Shown piece after piece: positions 8,395 to 16,056 of a stretch of DNA of 38,394 nt. Location of the stretch: NCBI GenBank assembly GCA_011087605.1, contig JAALLE010000035.1, positions 1 to 38,394 of the forward strand, in the 5' to 3' direction. This DNA is from Hyphomicrobiales bacterium. Lineage in GTDB: Bacteria; Pseudomonadota; Alphaproteobacteria; Rhizobiales; Rhizobiaceae. The stretch's first letter is position 1. Each line of letters opens with the position of its first letter. A model generated the notes under the pieces. That model saw only the letters and a program-made list of their open reading frames with translations. It ran no database searches and was not told where the DNA came from. Made by a program: the position numbers and the translations under genes.

Positions 8395-9555
8395 CTAAAG
8401 CGGTTCGATATCGCCGCGTGCCCAACCTTCCTTGGTCTCACCCATAAAATCGCTGTAGCGGCCCTGCTCGATGGCCTCGCGGGCGCCCTGCATCAGATAT
8501 TGATAATAGGCAAGATTGTTCCAGGTCAGCAGCATGCCGCCCAGCGCCTCGTTGGCGCGCATCAAATGGTGGAGATAGGCACGGCTGTAATCGCGGCTCG
8601 CCGGACAGTCAGATTGCGCGTCCAGCGGTCGGTGGTCTTCCGCGTGACGGGCATTGCGCAGGTTGATTTTTCCATAGCGTGAATAGGCCGTGGCGTGGCG
8701 TCCGGCACGGGTGGGCATGACGCAATCGAACATATCAACCCCACGGGCGATCGATTCCAGCAAATCGTCGGGTGTCCCGACACCCATCAGATAACGGGGC
8801 TTGTCGGTTGGTAGTTCAGGGCAGGTGATATCCAGCATTTGCAGCATCACTTCCTGAGGTTCGCCAACCGCAAGACCGCCAATGGAATAGCCTTTCATGT
8901 CCATCGCCCGCAGGGCTTGGGCAGATTTGATGCGCAGATCCTCACAATCACCGCCCTGGACGATGCCGAACATTGCCCTCGCATTGTGATCAGATTGGGA
9001 TTTGAACGCCGTATGAGACCGCTCCGCCCAGCGCAACGACAGCTCCATGGCTCTCTCAATTTCCGGCTTTTCTGCAGGAAGCGCGATGCATTCGTCCAGT
9101 TGCATTTGAATGTCGCTGTCCAGCAGGGCCTGAATTTCGATCGACCTCTCTGGCGTAAGATCGTATTTGCGCCCATCGACATGGCTTTGAAAAATCACGC
9201 CTTTTTCGCTCATCTTGCGCAACTGCGCCAAAGACATGACCTGAAATCCACCTGAATCGGTTAGGATGGGGTGGGGCCAGCAGGCAAATTCGTGCAGCCC
9301 CCCCAATTTGCCAACCCGTTCGGCACCGGGGCGCAGCATCAGATGGTAAGTGTTACCCAGGATAACATCAGAGCCCAGATCTCTTACCTGATCCATATAC
9401 ATTGCCTTGACCGTACCGGCGGTTCCAACCGGCATATAGGCGGGGGTTCTGATGGTTCCACGCGGCATGGAGATGGTACCACGTCGGGCCAACCCATCTG
9501 TTGCTGTCACTTTGAACTGAAAGTCTTTGCTGGTCTGGTCGCGTTCGGATGTCAT
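8395..9555 (-). CDS. tgt: tRNA-guanine transglycosylase with an apparently degraded zinc site
   Basis: Tgt swaps guanine 34 of GUN-anticodon tRNAs for the queuine precursor preQ1. The TIM-barrel catalytic residues are present: Asp100 (TDSGGFQVM), Asp154 (DECIALP) and the nucleophile Asp277 ([13 protein letters not shown]), matching Zymomonas Asp102, Asp156 and Asp280. The C-terminal zinc subdomain is unusual. Aligning on SRAYLHHL puts Ser315, Cys317, Ser320 and Asn346 where Zymomonas has Cys318, Cys320, Cys323 and His349, so three of four ligands are replaced. The codons (TCT, AGC, AAC) were checked on the minus strand. The constant offset supports the alignment. Length (386) is normal and the frame is intact, so it is probably functional. 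It starts 27 bases after idi. Confidence 0.95.
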   Translation of the reverse strand: MTSERDQTSKDFQFKVTATDGLARRGTISMPRGTIRTPAYMPVGTAGTVKAMYMDQVRDLGSDVILGNTYHLMLRPGAERVGKLGGLHEFACWPHPILTDSGGFQVMSLAQLRKMSEKGVIFQSHVDGRKYDLTPERSIEIQALLDSDIQMQLDECIALPAEKPEIERAMELSLRWAERSHTAFKSQSDHNARAMFGIVQGGDCEDLRIKSAQALRAMDMKGYSIGGLAVGEPQEVMLQMLDITCPELPTDKPRYLMGVGTPDDLLESIARGVDMFDCVMPTRAGRHATAYSRYGKINLRNARHAEDHRPLDAQSDCPASRDYSRAYLHHLMRANEALGGMLLTWNNLAYYQYLMQGAREAIEQGRYSDFMGETKEGWARGDIEPL

Positions 9556-9582
9556 TTGGCAGATCCTGAAATTGTCAGGCCT

Positions 9583-10185
9583 TCAAAACACCAATCCGGG
9601 GTAGCGGTCCAGATAAATTCGAAACCACGGAGTATATTGTTGAGGATTGACCGTGACATCTTCCATCAACTGGTCCGCGGACATCCATTTTATGTCAGAA
9701 ACTTCATCTGGATTGAGGTTTGCAATCAACCTGTCCTTGTCGACTTGTGCGGTGAACATGTGCACCCGTTCGCGCTCATGCAACCCGTTGCCAACGTCTG
9801 CTGCATATTCCACCACACGCCGTTGTTTCAGATCGGCTTTCAAACCCAGTTCTTCGTTCAGGCGGCGGTGGGCGGCGGCGACGATGTCCTCGCCAAAATG
9901 CGGGTGGGTGCAACAGGTATTCGCCCACAGGCCGCCGCAATGATATTTGCTCATCGCACGGCGTTGGATCAGCAATTCGTCGCCAGAAAACAGAAAGATC
10001 GAGATTGCCAGATGGTGGATATCGCGCCGATGAGCTTCAATCTTTTCAATTGAAAATAACGACCCATCCGCGCCGATGCCGGGAATCATGATGGCCGGGC
10101 CGGTCGAATTCAATTTTTGGCCGTCGTCGGTCGTGCCTGTGCTAACAGACAGCTTTGAGGGATGACGTGAATCTGCGTTCAGCAT
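9583..10185 (-). CDS. idi: Isopentenyl-diphosphate delta-isomerase, type 1
   Basis: Type 1 Idi interconverts isopentenyl and dimethylallyl diphosphate, the C5 units for isoprenoids such as quinones, carotenoids and undecaprenyl phosphate. It has the NUDIX-like Idi fold: IEAHRRDIHHLAISIFLF, LLIQRRAMSKYH, then LWANTCCTHPHFGE holding the active cysteine, and RRLNEELG. The frame is open to 10263, overlapping the end of hemA. ATG 10185 gives 200 residues and ATG 10089 gives 168 (MIPGIGADGSLFSIEKIEAH), which matches the start of the Rhodobacter-type enzymes better. Neither has a convincing ribosome site. It sits directly after hemA, so the two may be co-transcribed. In alphaproteobacteria idi is not essential when the MEP route makes both isomers. 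Confidence 0.92.
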   Translation of the reverse strand: MLNADSRHPSKLSVSTGTTDDGQKLNSTGPAIMIPGIGADGSLFSIEKIEAHRRDIHHLAISIFLFSGDELLIQRRAMSKYHCGGLWANTCCTHPHFGEDIVAAAHRRLNEELGLKADLKQRRVVEYAADVGNGLHERERVHMFTAQVDKDRLIANLNPDEVSDIKWMSADQLMEDVTVNPQQYTPWFRIYLDRYPGLVF

Positions 10186-10226
10186 AGCTGTTGCCCGATA
10201 AATTGATGCGCTGCTGGCTTGATCGG

Positions 10227-11444
10227 TTAAGCCACAGCTCGCGAGAGCGCGCATTGTGCCCACAATTCGCTCAGTGCATTGACCAGATGATCAATATCTT
10301 CCTCACTATGTAAGGGAGAAGGGGTAATCCGCAAGCGTTCTGTGCCTTCCGGCACCGTTGGGTAATTAATCGGCTGGACGTAGACGCCATAATTTTCAAG
10401 CAGCAAATCGGAGATGAATTTGCACTTTTTGGCGTCACCAACCATGACCGGCACGATGTGGCTTTCATTATCCATATGCGGCAATCCGATTGCATCCAGC
10501 TTTTGACGCAGCAGGCGAACGTTCTTGCGTTGCCGCATCCGCTCCATGTCGCTTACTTTCAGGTGCTGTATTGAAGCAGTGGCTCCGGCGGCAAGTGCAG
10601 GGGGCAGGGCGGTTGAAAATATGAAACCGGAAGCAAATGATCGAACAAAATCAACCAGATTGCTCGATGCAGCAATATAGCCCCCCATTACACCAAAGGC
10701 CTTGCCGAGCGTTCCCTGTATGACGGTTACCCGATCTGCAAGGCCAAGCTGTTCGGAAATGCCGCCACCCCTGGGTCCATACAGGCCCACAGCATGCACT
10801 TCGTCGAGGTAGGACATCGCGCCGTGTTTCTCGCACACATCCAGTATCTCGCCGAGAGGGCAGATATCGCCATCCATTGAATAGACCGATTCAAAAGCAA
10901 CCAGTTTGGGCACCGCCGGATCGGCATCGCTCAGTTTTCGGTCGAGATCTTCAACATCATTGTGTTTCCACAAATGTTTTGGTGCTTTGGAATGGCGAAT
11001 TCCTTCAATCATAGAAGCGTGGTTGTCAGTATCGGAGAAGACTTCACAGCCGGGAATTCTCGACGCTAGTGTCGTTAAGGCCGCCCAGTTGGCGACATAA
11101 CCTGATGTTAACAACAGGGCGGAAGATTTGGCGTGAAGGTCGGCCAGTTCCTTCTCCAGTAGCACGTGATAGTGGTTGGTCCCCGAAATATTGCGCGTGC
11201 CGCCGGCACCGGCTCCGCAACGCTCCAGCGCTATTTTCATGGCGTCAAGGGTCGCAGGATGTTGGCCCATTCCCAGATAATCGTTGGAACACCAGACAGT
11301 AACTTCCGAAGACTTCCCGTCGACATCGTAGCGAGTCGCCGTTGGAAATTTGCCCTTCTGGCGCTCCAGATCGGCAAAAATGCGGTAATTTCCGCCTTCT
11401 TTCAAGCCTTCCAGCTCGCTTTTGAAATAATCCTCAAAATTCAC
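10227..11444 (-). CDS. hemA: 5-aminolevulinate synthase
   Basis: This PLP enzyme condenses glycine and succinyl-CoA to 5-aminolevulinate, the first step of haem (and where present bacteriochlorophyll) synthesis by the C4 route of alphaproteobacteria. The PLP lysine is Lys248 in [14 protein letters not shown], the same number as in Rhodobacter capsulatus ALAS, and the PLP-binding Asp is in [15 protein letters not shown] at about 214. The N-terminal [10 protein letters not shown] and [16 protein letters not shown] are ALAS-specific and separate it from BioF and Kbl relatives. The start is GTG at 11444 with GGAG nine bases upstream. A TTGAC-N4-GTCAA dyad about 70 bases upstream suggests FNR/FixK-type oxygen control, as known for hemA in Rhodobacter. 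Confidence 0.97.
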   Translation of the reverse strand: MNFEDYFKSELEGLKEGGNYRIFADLERQKGKFPTATRYDVDGKSSEVTVWCSNDYLGMGQHPATLDAMKIALERCGAGAGGTRNISGTNHYHVLLEKELADLHAKSSALLLTSGYVANWAALTTLASRIPGCEVFSDTDNHASMIEGIRHSKAPKHLWKHNDVEDLDRKLSDADPAVPKLVAFESVYSMDGDICPLGEILDVCEKHGAMSYLDEVHAVGLYGPRGGGISEQLGLADRVTVIQGTLGKAFGVMGGYIAASSNLVDFVRSFASGFIFSTALPPALAAGATASIQHLKVSDMERMRQRKNVRLLRQKLDAIGLPHMDNESHIVPVMVGDAKKCKFISDLLLENYGVYVQPINYPTVPEGTERLRITPSPLHSEEDIDHLVNALSELWAQCALSRAVA

Positions 11445-11513
11445 AGAATTGCTCCAGTTCCTGTTTGCGACCCAACCTAACCAATGTCGTAACTAACGCC
11501 AGAAGATTTCACG

Positions 11514-11527
11514 TTGACCCAAGTCAA
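11514..11527. promoter_or_regulatory. FNR/FixK/CRP-family operator-like dyad between hemA and cytochrome c2
   Basis: TTGACCCAAGTCAA is a perfect TTGAC-N4-GTCAA inverted repeat, the form bound by CRP/FNR-superfamily regulators (FNR and FixK consensus TTGAT-N4-ATCAA). It is centred about 76 bases before the hemA start, so a class II position near -41.5 would place the hemA transcript start around 11479. The cytochrome c2 gene diverges from the other side. The remaining sequence to 11780 holds TGATCA-containing short repeats (11555-11584) and an ATTGGCCAAT palindrome at 11745-11754, but no gene. Confidence 0.55.
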
Positions 11528-11780
11528 CTTTATGTTTTCCAACCGTGATTATCTTGATCAATTGCGGTGTTGATCATCACAACAGGGGTAGGGAAGTCAA
11601 AAGACGGGATATCGCAGACGGCGGTGACTGGCAAGATGGTCATCTGCGACACCGGCTAAAGTCAAAATGCGGCGCATTGCAGGCAGGTCTTCACTCATCC
11701 CTAGCAATGTTGTGATTTGACCGAAGCTGCAACTCGCGAGAGGTATTGGCCAATTGGCACAAACTCTTCAGGAGACAGGA

Positions 11781-12203
11781 ATGTTTTATCGCTCACTTCG
11801 CCTTGCTGCATCGCTGGCAATTGCTGTGGTCACGACCACTGCACACGCTGACTCACATGCTGCTGGCGACGCAGTAAAGGGCAAAAAGGTTTTCAAAAAA
11901 TGCGCCGCCTGTCACAATATTGGAGAGGGGGCGAAAATTAAAGTCGGGCCCCCGCTGACAGACGTGGTTGGCCGCAAGGCGGCATCGTTTGATGGGTTTA
12001 AATACGGCAAAAGCATAGCCGCCGCTGGCGAAGCCGGTTTGGTCTGGAGCGAAGAAGAGCTGTTTGACTACCTCGTTAATCCAAAAAACTTTCTGCGGGC
12101 AAAGCTGGAAAACAAGAAAGCCAAGTCCAAAATGGCCTTCAGATTGAAGAAAGAACAGGACCGGGCGGATGTCATCGCCTATCTTAAGTCTCTGAATATG
12201 TAG
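11781..12203 (+). CDS. Cytochrome c2 (class I, periplasmic)
   Basis: A small soluble electron carrier, probably between the bc1 complex and terminal oxidases. Residues 1-23 form a signal peptide ending TTAHA. The haem attachment motif is Cys41-Ala-Ala-Cys44-His45, and the distal ligand is most likely Met118 in KSKMAF. The pattern between them, with FDGFKYGKS and NPKNFLRAKLENKKAKSKMAF, is that of the longer c2/c550 type of alphaproteobacteria. ATG 11781 is chosen over an upstream TTG (11754) because AGGAGA lies nine bases before it and it gives a clean signal peptide. It diverges from hemA, so haem supply and this haem protein share a control region. Confidence 0.92.
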   Translation: MFYRSLRLAASLAIAVVTTTAHADSHAAGDAVKGKKVFKKCAACHNIGEGAKIKVGPPLTDVVGRKAASFDGFKYGKSIAAAGEAGLVWSEEELFDYLVNPKNFLRAKLENKKAKSKMAFRLKKEQDRADVIAYLKSLNM

Positions 12204-12216
12204 ATTATATTTACGC

Positions 12217-12266
12217 CCGGTAATGTGTGCGCCTGCTTCCTGGAAGAATGCGGCATGCATTACCGG
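12217..12266. repeat. Inverted repeat after cytochrome c2, possible bidirectional terminator
   Basis: CCGGTAATG (12217-12225) and CATTACCGG (12258-12266) form a perfect 9-bp inverted repeat around a 32-base loop that contains a smaller CTTCC/GGAAG dyad. It begins 14 bases after the cytochrome c2 stop. There is no following T-run, so termination is only one option; a protein-binding or mobile-repeat origin is also possible. Confidence 0.4.
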
Positions 12267-12451
12267 CGCACTTGTTGCTCAATTTGGGTCGACTGCCCAA
12301 CTGCGTCGAAAATGACACGGTTGAACAAAATTGAACGGTTTTTGCATTCACCAATTCAATTTTCCTGACCGATGGGGTAAATGAATGCCCTGTACCGGGC
12401 GCGCCTGCATTCGGCTTGTAATTGAATACTTTCCTGGTAGGTGGAAAGAAC

Positions 12452-13768
12452 ATGTTGAATCAGTTGAGGTGTATCCGCGCAGAGCGTGCGCTTTTTACTC
12501 TATTTGCGAGCGCCACGTTGACGGCTGCGATGTTGGTCACATCGCCTGCGCGGGCAGCGCCGGTAACATACGAACAGATTCTCGCAGCTCCTGATGATGC
12601 ACAACTAAATCTCACATACGCCCGTCAGCAGGTGGTCACCGGGCGCTTGCAGCAGGCCGCTGCTGCTCTGGAGCGCTTGTTGCTGCAGCGCCCAAATTGG
12701 GATTCCGTGCGCCTGTTTTATGGAATTGTTTTGTATCGCCTGGACGATTTGTCGGGAGCTATTCGTGAGCTTGAAATCCTGGAGGGTCGTGGCCTCAATC
12801 CGGATCAGGAGGCCGACCGGGTAAAATATCTGGCGCGGGCTGTCAAAAAGTCCCAACCGCTGCGCATTACAAGCCGGTTCAGCCTTGGTGGTCGTTACGA
12901 CACCAATCCAGGACGGGTGTCGGACGCCGTAACAGCGTCGACCGGTGCAGACAGTGATAGTGATTTTGCCTTCGCGGCCAGATCGCGGTTTAGAATTGAG
13001 GCCGATCTCAACAATGGCCGTCGGGATTATCTGTTTGTACAGACCAACGGTCACTTGAGAGAGTTTTTCGACATCGACCGTGCCGATCTGATTCACAGCC
13101 GGGCACGGGCGGGAGCGAAACTGCACTTTCAAGATGGCAGTATCACACCTTATGGTTCCTATTCGTCAGTCTGGTTACAGCAGGAGCGGTTTCGTACCAG
13201 CTTCGGCGGTGGTCTGGATGCCTCCTGGACATTGAATTCTCAGGTAACCCTGATGCTCAATGCCGAAAGCATTTATCAGGATTACGAAACAACATCTTAT
13301 TCGGCGGTCGGTGATCTGCGCGATGGTTGGAAATACGGAGGGGGCTTCAAATTCCGGTGGCGACCAAGCGATTCAATGACCGTCTATGCGGGAGCCGACT
13401 TCAAGACCAAAGAGGCTGAGTCTGACGGGTTTTCCTATGATTCCGGAAAACTGTCCCTGGCCGCCCAAAAGCTTCTGGGCATGGGGCGGTATGTGACGAT
13501 GGCTGCAAGCTTTGCGCGCACTGAGTATGATCAGCCCGACACGTTTTATTCCAACACAATTACCCGTGAAGATGATGTATTTCGCGTCAGAGCATCAACG
13601 GGTGCTCCATTGTCGACGATTTTGGCCGGTATCGACCTGCCTGATCAACTGGGCGGTATTGTTGCCCAGGTCGGTGCCACATATCACCAGCAAAATTCGT
13701 CCATCGAAGACCTCGATATCGATAATTTCAGTGTTGATTTGATGTTTATCAAACGCACAACTTTTTAG
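12452..13768 (+). CDS. TPR plus beta-barrel outer-membrane protein, Slam/DUF560-like
   Basis: A 438-residue envelope protein. Residues 1-35 are a signal peptide ending ARA. Residues about 40-125 are helical with TPR character (NLTYARQQVVTGRLQQAAAA, then RPNWDSVRLFYGIVLYRLDD). From about 143 the sequence turns into alternating beta strands opening with SRFSLGGRYDTNPGR, the G-YD-NP signature at the barrel start of surface lipoprotein assembly modifiers, and it ends in Phe (FIKRTTF), the usual outer-membrane insertion signal. Slam proteins move partner proteins across the outer membrane. ATG 12452 is preferred over TTG 12422 for its AGGTGGAAAG site and clean signal peptide. The FecR-domain gene follows after 16 bases, a likely partner. 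Assignment to the Slam family is by pattern. Confidence 0.75.
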   Translation: MLNQLRCIRAERALFTLFASATLTAAMLVTSPARAAPVTYEQILAAPDDAQLNLTYARQQVVTGRLQQAAAALERLLLQRPNWDSVRLFYGIVLYRLDDLSGAIRELEILEGRGLNPDQEADRVKYLARAVKKSQPLRITSRFSLGGRYDTNPGRVSDAVTASTGADSDSDFAFAARSRFRIEADLNNGRRDYLFVQTNGHLREFFDIDRADLIHSRARAGAKLHFQDGSITPYGSYSSVWLQQERFRTSFGGGLDASWTLNSQVTLMLNAESIYQDYETTSYSAVGDLRDGWKYGGGFKFRWRPSDSMTVYAGADFKTKEAESDGFSYDSGKLSLAAQKLLGMGRYVTMAASFARTEYDQPDTFYSNTITREDDVFRVRASTGAPLSTILAGIDLPDQLGGIVAQVGATYHQQNSSIEDLDIDNFSVDLMFIKRTTF

Positions 13769-13784
13769 CGGGAAGGAGAGACAA

Positions 13785-14903
13785 ATGATGACCCTTCCAC
13801 AAAAAAATGTAAGCCGGAAAAGACCACTGGTTCGGAACATTTCTGCTCTGGCAACGATATTCATGCTGTGCGGTATCTGCCCGAGTTTTGCTGCGCCACA
13901 GGTTGGAACCGCGTCGTCTGTTCAAGGAACGGCTTATGTACTGACCGAAGGCGCTCGACGCAAAGCGCAAGTGCGCAGCAGTATTCAGCTTAACGATGAA
14001 GTGCAAACCAAAGACGACAGCGCATTGCAGATTTTGCTGCTGGATGAAACAATATTCACGGTGGGTCAAAACTGCTCATTGTTGATTGATGAATTCGTCT
14101 ATGATCCGAATACGTCGGTTGGGGATTTGAGCGCACAGGTGCTGACCGGAGCTTTCCGCTATATGAGCGGACAGATAGGCAAGGCCAATCCGGTCAACGC
14201 GACAATCAAAACCCCCAGTGCTTCCGTCGGCATTCGAGGCACTTTTTTTGAGGGGCTTGTTGGCGAAGACGCCGTTGTTCTGGCTCAACTGGCAGGAATT
14301 GATACCAGCAATGCTGATCTGGAAAAAGCCAGTTTGACGATTTTGCGAGGTGCTGGACGAGGTGCAAATTCGCTCGACAGTTCAGGCGCAATTTCCGTGA
14401 CATCAGGTGGGGTTACCGTTGAGATTCTGGAGCCAGGTTACGCCGTATTCAGCCCGGCTCCCGGCCTGCCACCAATCGGTCCGTTCAAAATGACCCAAGA
14501 AATGCAGGAATATTTCGATTTCTTCCTCAGAACCACCCCCAATGGACCGACAGATAATCCAATTGCAGTTTCCACGGGCTCACAGGAATCCGGTCAACAC
14601 CAGTTTGAAAATGATCAAGCCGGAAGCGATCCGGATTTGGAGGACGGTGCCGATGAAGGGGTTGAGGACGACTTGCTGGAAGAAGACGAGCCGGTGGTTG
14701 AAGAAGACCCGGTAGTTGAAGAAGATCCGGTGGTTGAAGAAGACCCGGTAGTTGAAGAAGATCCGGTGGTTGAAGAAGATCCGGTGGTTGAGGAAGATCC
14801 TGTAGAAGAAGTTACGGCTCCTGAGGAAGTCGTGATAACTGGCGATCTGGTATTTGATGCGGTCGCTGTGGCAGTCGACCCGTGTATTACTTCCTGTAAG
14901 TAA
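13785..14903 (+). CDS. Secreted FecR-domain protein with acidic VVEEDP repeats
   Basis: A 372-residue exported protein. A signal peptide covers about residues 1-37 (basic start, hydrophobic core, SFAA). A FecR-type domain follows at about 43-155 (VQGTAYVLTEGARRKAQVRS, then LNDEVQTKDDSALQILLLDE and TPSASVGIRGTFFEG). The tail is very acidic and contains six perfect VVEEDP hexapeptides at 304-339, then ends with CITSCK. There is no sigma-regulator membrane helix as in true FecR, so it is not an anti-sigma factor of the iron type. GGAAGGAG lies just before ATG 13785, and 16 bases separate it from the barrel gene, so they are almost certainly one operon. It may be the cargo or a periplasmic partner of the barrel. 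Confidence 0.75.
   Translation: MMTLPQKNVSRKRPLVRNISALATIFMLCGICPSFAAPQVGTASSVQGTAYVLTEGARRKAQVRSSIQLNDEVQTKDDSALQILLLDETIFTVGQNCSLLIDEFVYDPNTSVGDLSAQVLTGAFRYMSGQIGKANPVNATIKTPSASVGIRGTFFEGLVGEDAVVLAQLAGIDTSNADLEKASLTILRGAGRGANSLDSSGAISVTSGGVTVEILEPGYAVFSPAPGLPPIGPFKMTQEMQEYFDFFLRTTPNGPTDNPIAVSTGSQESGQHQFENDQAGSDPDLEDGADEGVEDDLLEEDEPVVEEDPVVEEDPVVEEDPVVEEDPVVEEDPVVEEDPVEEVTAPEEVVITGDLVFDAVAVAVDPCITSCK
14694..14801 (+). repeat. 18-bp in-frame tandem repeat, six copies
   Basis: Six copies of an 18-base unit (GTGGTTGAAGAAGATCCG with third-position variants) encode six VVEEDP units of the FecR-domain protein. The first four copies alternate GTGGTT/GACCCG and GTAGTT/GATCCG, making a 36-base higher-order unit repeated twice. 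That suggests recent duplication by slippage. Copy-number change would keep the frame. Confidence 0.9.
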
Positions 14904-15028
14904 CTCCGAGTACTGAGCAGTTTCAAGCGACTTACCTGATTGGCTCCGAGGCAGATTCTGGTGACATTTTGCCATAGAATTTCATGCGATCAGCTTATCG
15001 CCTAATTTCATTCAGGAATATGAGAATG

Positions 15029-15104
15029 TGGTGAGCCCGCACGGATTCGAACCGTGGACATCCTCATTAAAAGTGAGGCGCTCTACCAACTGAGCTACGG
15101 GCTC
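15029..15104 (-). tRNA. tRNA-Lys (anticodon TTT)
   Basis: The reverse complement folds as a complete cloverleaf: 7-bp acceptor stem GAGCCCG/CGGGCTC, D arm GCTC-AGTTGGTA-GAGC, anticodon stem CCTCA/TGAGG with loop CTTTTAA (anticodon TTT), and T arm CACGG-TTCGAAT-CCGTG. The discriminator base is A and CCA is encoded. It is transcribed opposite to ccdA and lies 125 bases beyond the FecR-domain gene. Confidence 0.97.
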
Positions 15105-15252
15105 CCGGAGCATCGAATGCCCGGACAAACGCTGCTTAAGCAAAGCTATGGCTAGCGTCAACCAAACTTTGCGTTGTTGGGTTAAAAATATTGCCGAATT
15201 TGCATTTTTTATGACAAGTTTTTGAGTTGGCGTGAGTGTGCATTCGTGTAGG

Positions 15253-15272
15253 TTGGCCGCATAATCGGCCAA
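15253..15272. promoter_or_regulatory. Inverted repeat upstream of ccdA
   Basis: TTGGCCG (15253-15259) and CGGCCAA (15266-15272) form a perfect 7-bp dyad with a 6-base spacer, ending 31 bases before the ccdA start. It could be an operator or a leader hairpin. No regulator is suggested by the sequence. Confidence 0.35.
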
Positions 15273-15303
15273 AAAGCTACGGCTGCAGCAGGATCCAAAA
15301 TAT

Positions 15304-16056
15304 ATGAGCGGTGATCTCACCTTGATCGGTATATTCTTTGCTGGTCTGCTGTCTTTCATCTCGCCGTGCGTTTTGCCACTTGTGCCACCGTATCTGACCT
15401 ATCTGGCAGGCGTGTCGCTTGAGGAGATTTCTCCTCAAGATGCGAAGCAATCGCGCCAGGTTCAGCGCAAAGCGCTTGTAAATGCCGCATTTTTTGTCCT
15501 TGGGTTCAGTTGTGTTTTTGTGGCTCTGGGTGCTGGCGCATCGAGCTTTTCGCAAATTGTTCGCCAAAATCAGGAAATTCTGTCGATCATTGCCGGCATC
15601 ATCATCATCGTCATGGGGCTGCACTTTCTGGGACTATTTAAAATTGGCCTGCTCTATCGTGAAGCTCGGTTCCAGGTGGACGATGATGTTGTGCGGGGTG
15701 CAACTGTCGCTGGCTCCTTCATCATGGGACTGGCATTCGCCTTCGGCTGGACGCCTTGCATCGGACCAATTCTGGGAGTGATTCTGGGGATCGCCAGTGC
15801 CCGGGATACGGTGGGAGAGGGGGCATTTATGCTGGGGGTTTATTCGATGGGCCTCGGCGTACCATTTTTGCTGGCTGCATTATTTGCCGGATCCTTCATG
15901 CGATTTCTTTCCCGCTTCAGAAAGCACCTTGGGTCGGTGGAGAAGCTGATGGGGGCACTGCTGGTGTTGACGGGAATTTTGTTCCTGACCGGCGGCATGC
16001 AGAGTTTCGCTTATTTTCTGCTGGAAACTTTCCCAGTCATGCAGACGTTTGGCTGA
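15304..16056 (+). CDS. ccdA: Cytochrome c biogenesis protein CcdA
   Basis: CcdA passes reducing power from cytoplasmic thioredoxin across the inner membrane to periplasmic thiol proteins, keeping apocytochrome c cysteines reduced for haem attachment. The 250-residue protein has about six hydrophobic segments and both conserved redox cysteines: Cys22 in FISPCVLPLVPPYL and Cys152 in FGWTPCIGPILG. This is the short CcdA form, without the periplasmic DsbD domains. AGGA lies about ten bases before ATG 15304. Its stop codon directly abuts that of the convergent EamA gene, leaving no space for a terminator. Cytochrome c2 and hemA lie upstream in the same window. Confidence 0.95.
   Translation: MSGDLTLIGIFFAGLLSFISPCVLPLVPPYLTYLAGVSLEEISPQDAKQSRQVQRKALVNAAFFVLGFSCVFVALGAGASSFSQIVRQNQEILSIIAGIIIIVMGLHFLGLFKIGLLYREARFQVDDDVVRGATVAGSFIMGLAFAFGWTPCIGPILGVILGIASARDTVGEGAFMLGVYSMGLGVPFLLAALFAGSFMRFLSRFRKHLGSVEKLMGALLVLTGILFLTGGMQSFAYFLLETFPVMQTFG

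Noticed and set aside
9271-10053. 260-residue plus-strand open frame
   Set aside because: Antisense to tgt and idi, both of which are clearly recognised.
10227-11444. BioF or 2-amino-3-ketobutyrate CoA ligase instead of ALAS
   Set aside because: The [10 protein letters not shown] and [12 protein letters not shown] segments and Lys248 numbering match 5-aminolevulinate synthase.
14694-14801. Possible CRISPR array
   Set aside because: The units are directly contiguous without spacers and are in-frame codons for VVEEDP.
14580-14975. Minus-strand repeat proteins (TGSSS and FFNHRIF repeats)
   Set aside because: They are reverse-strand readings of the 18-bp repeat in the FecR-domain gene.
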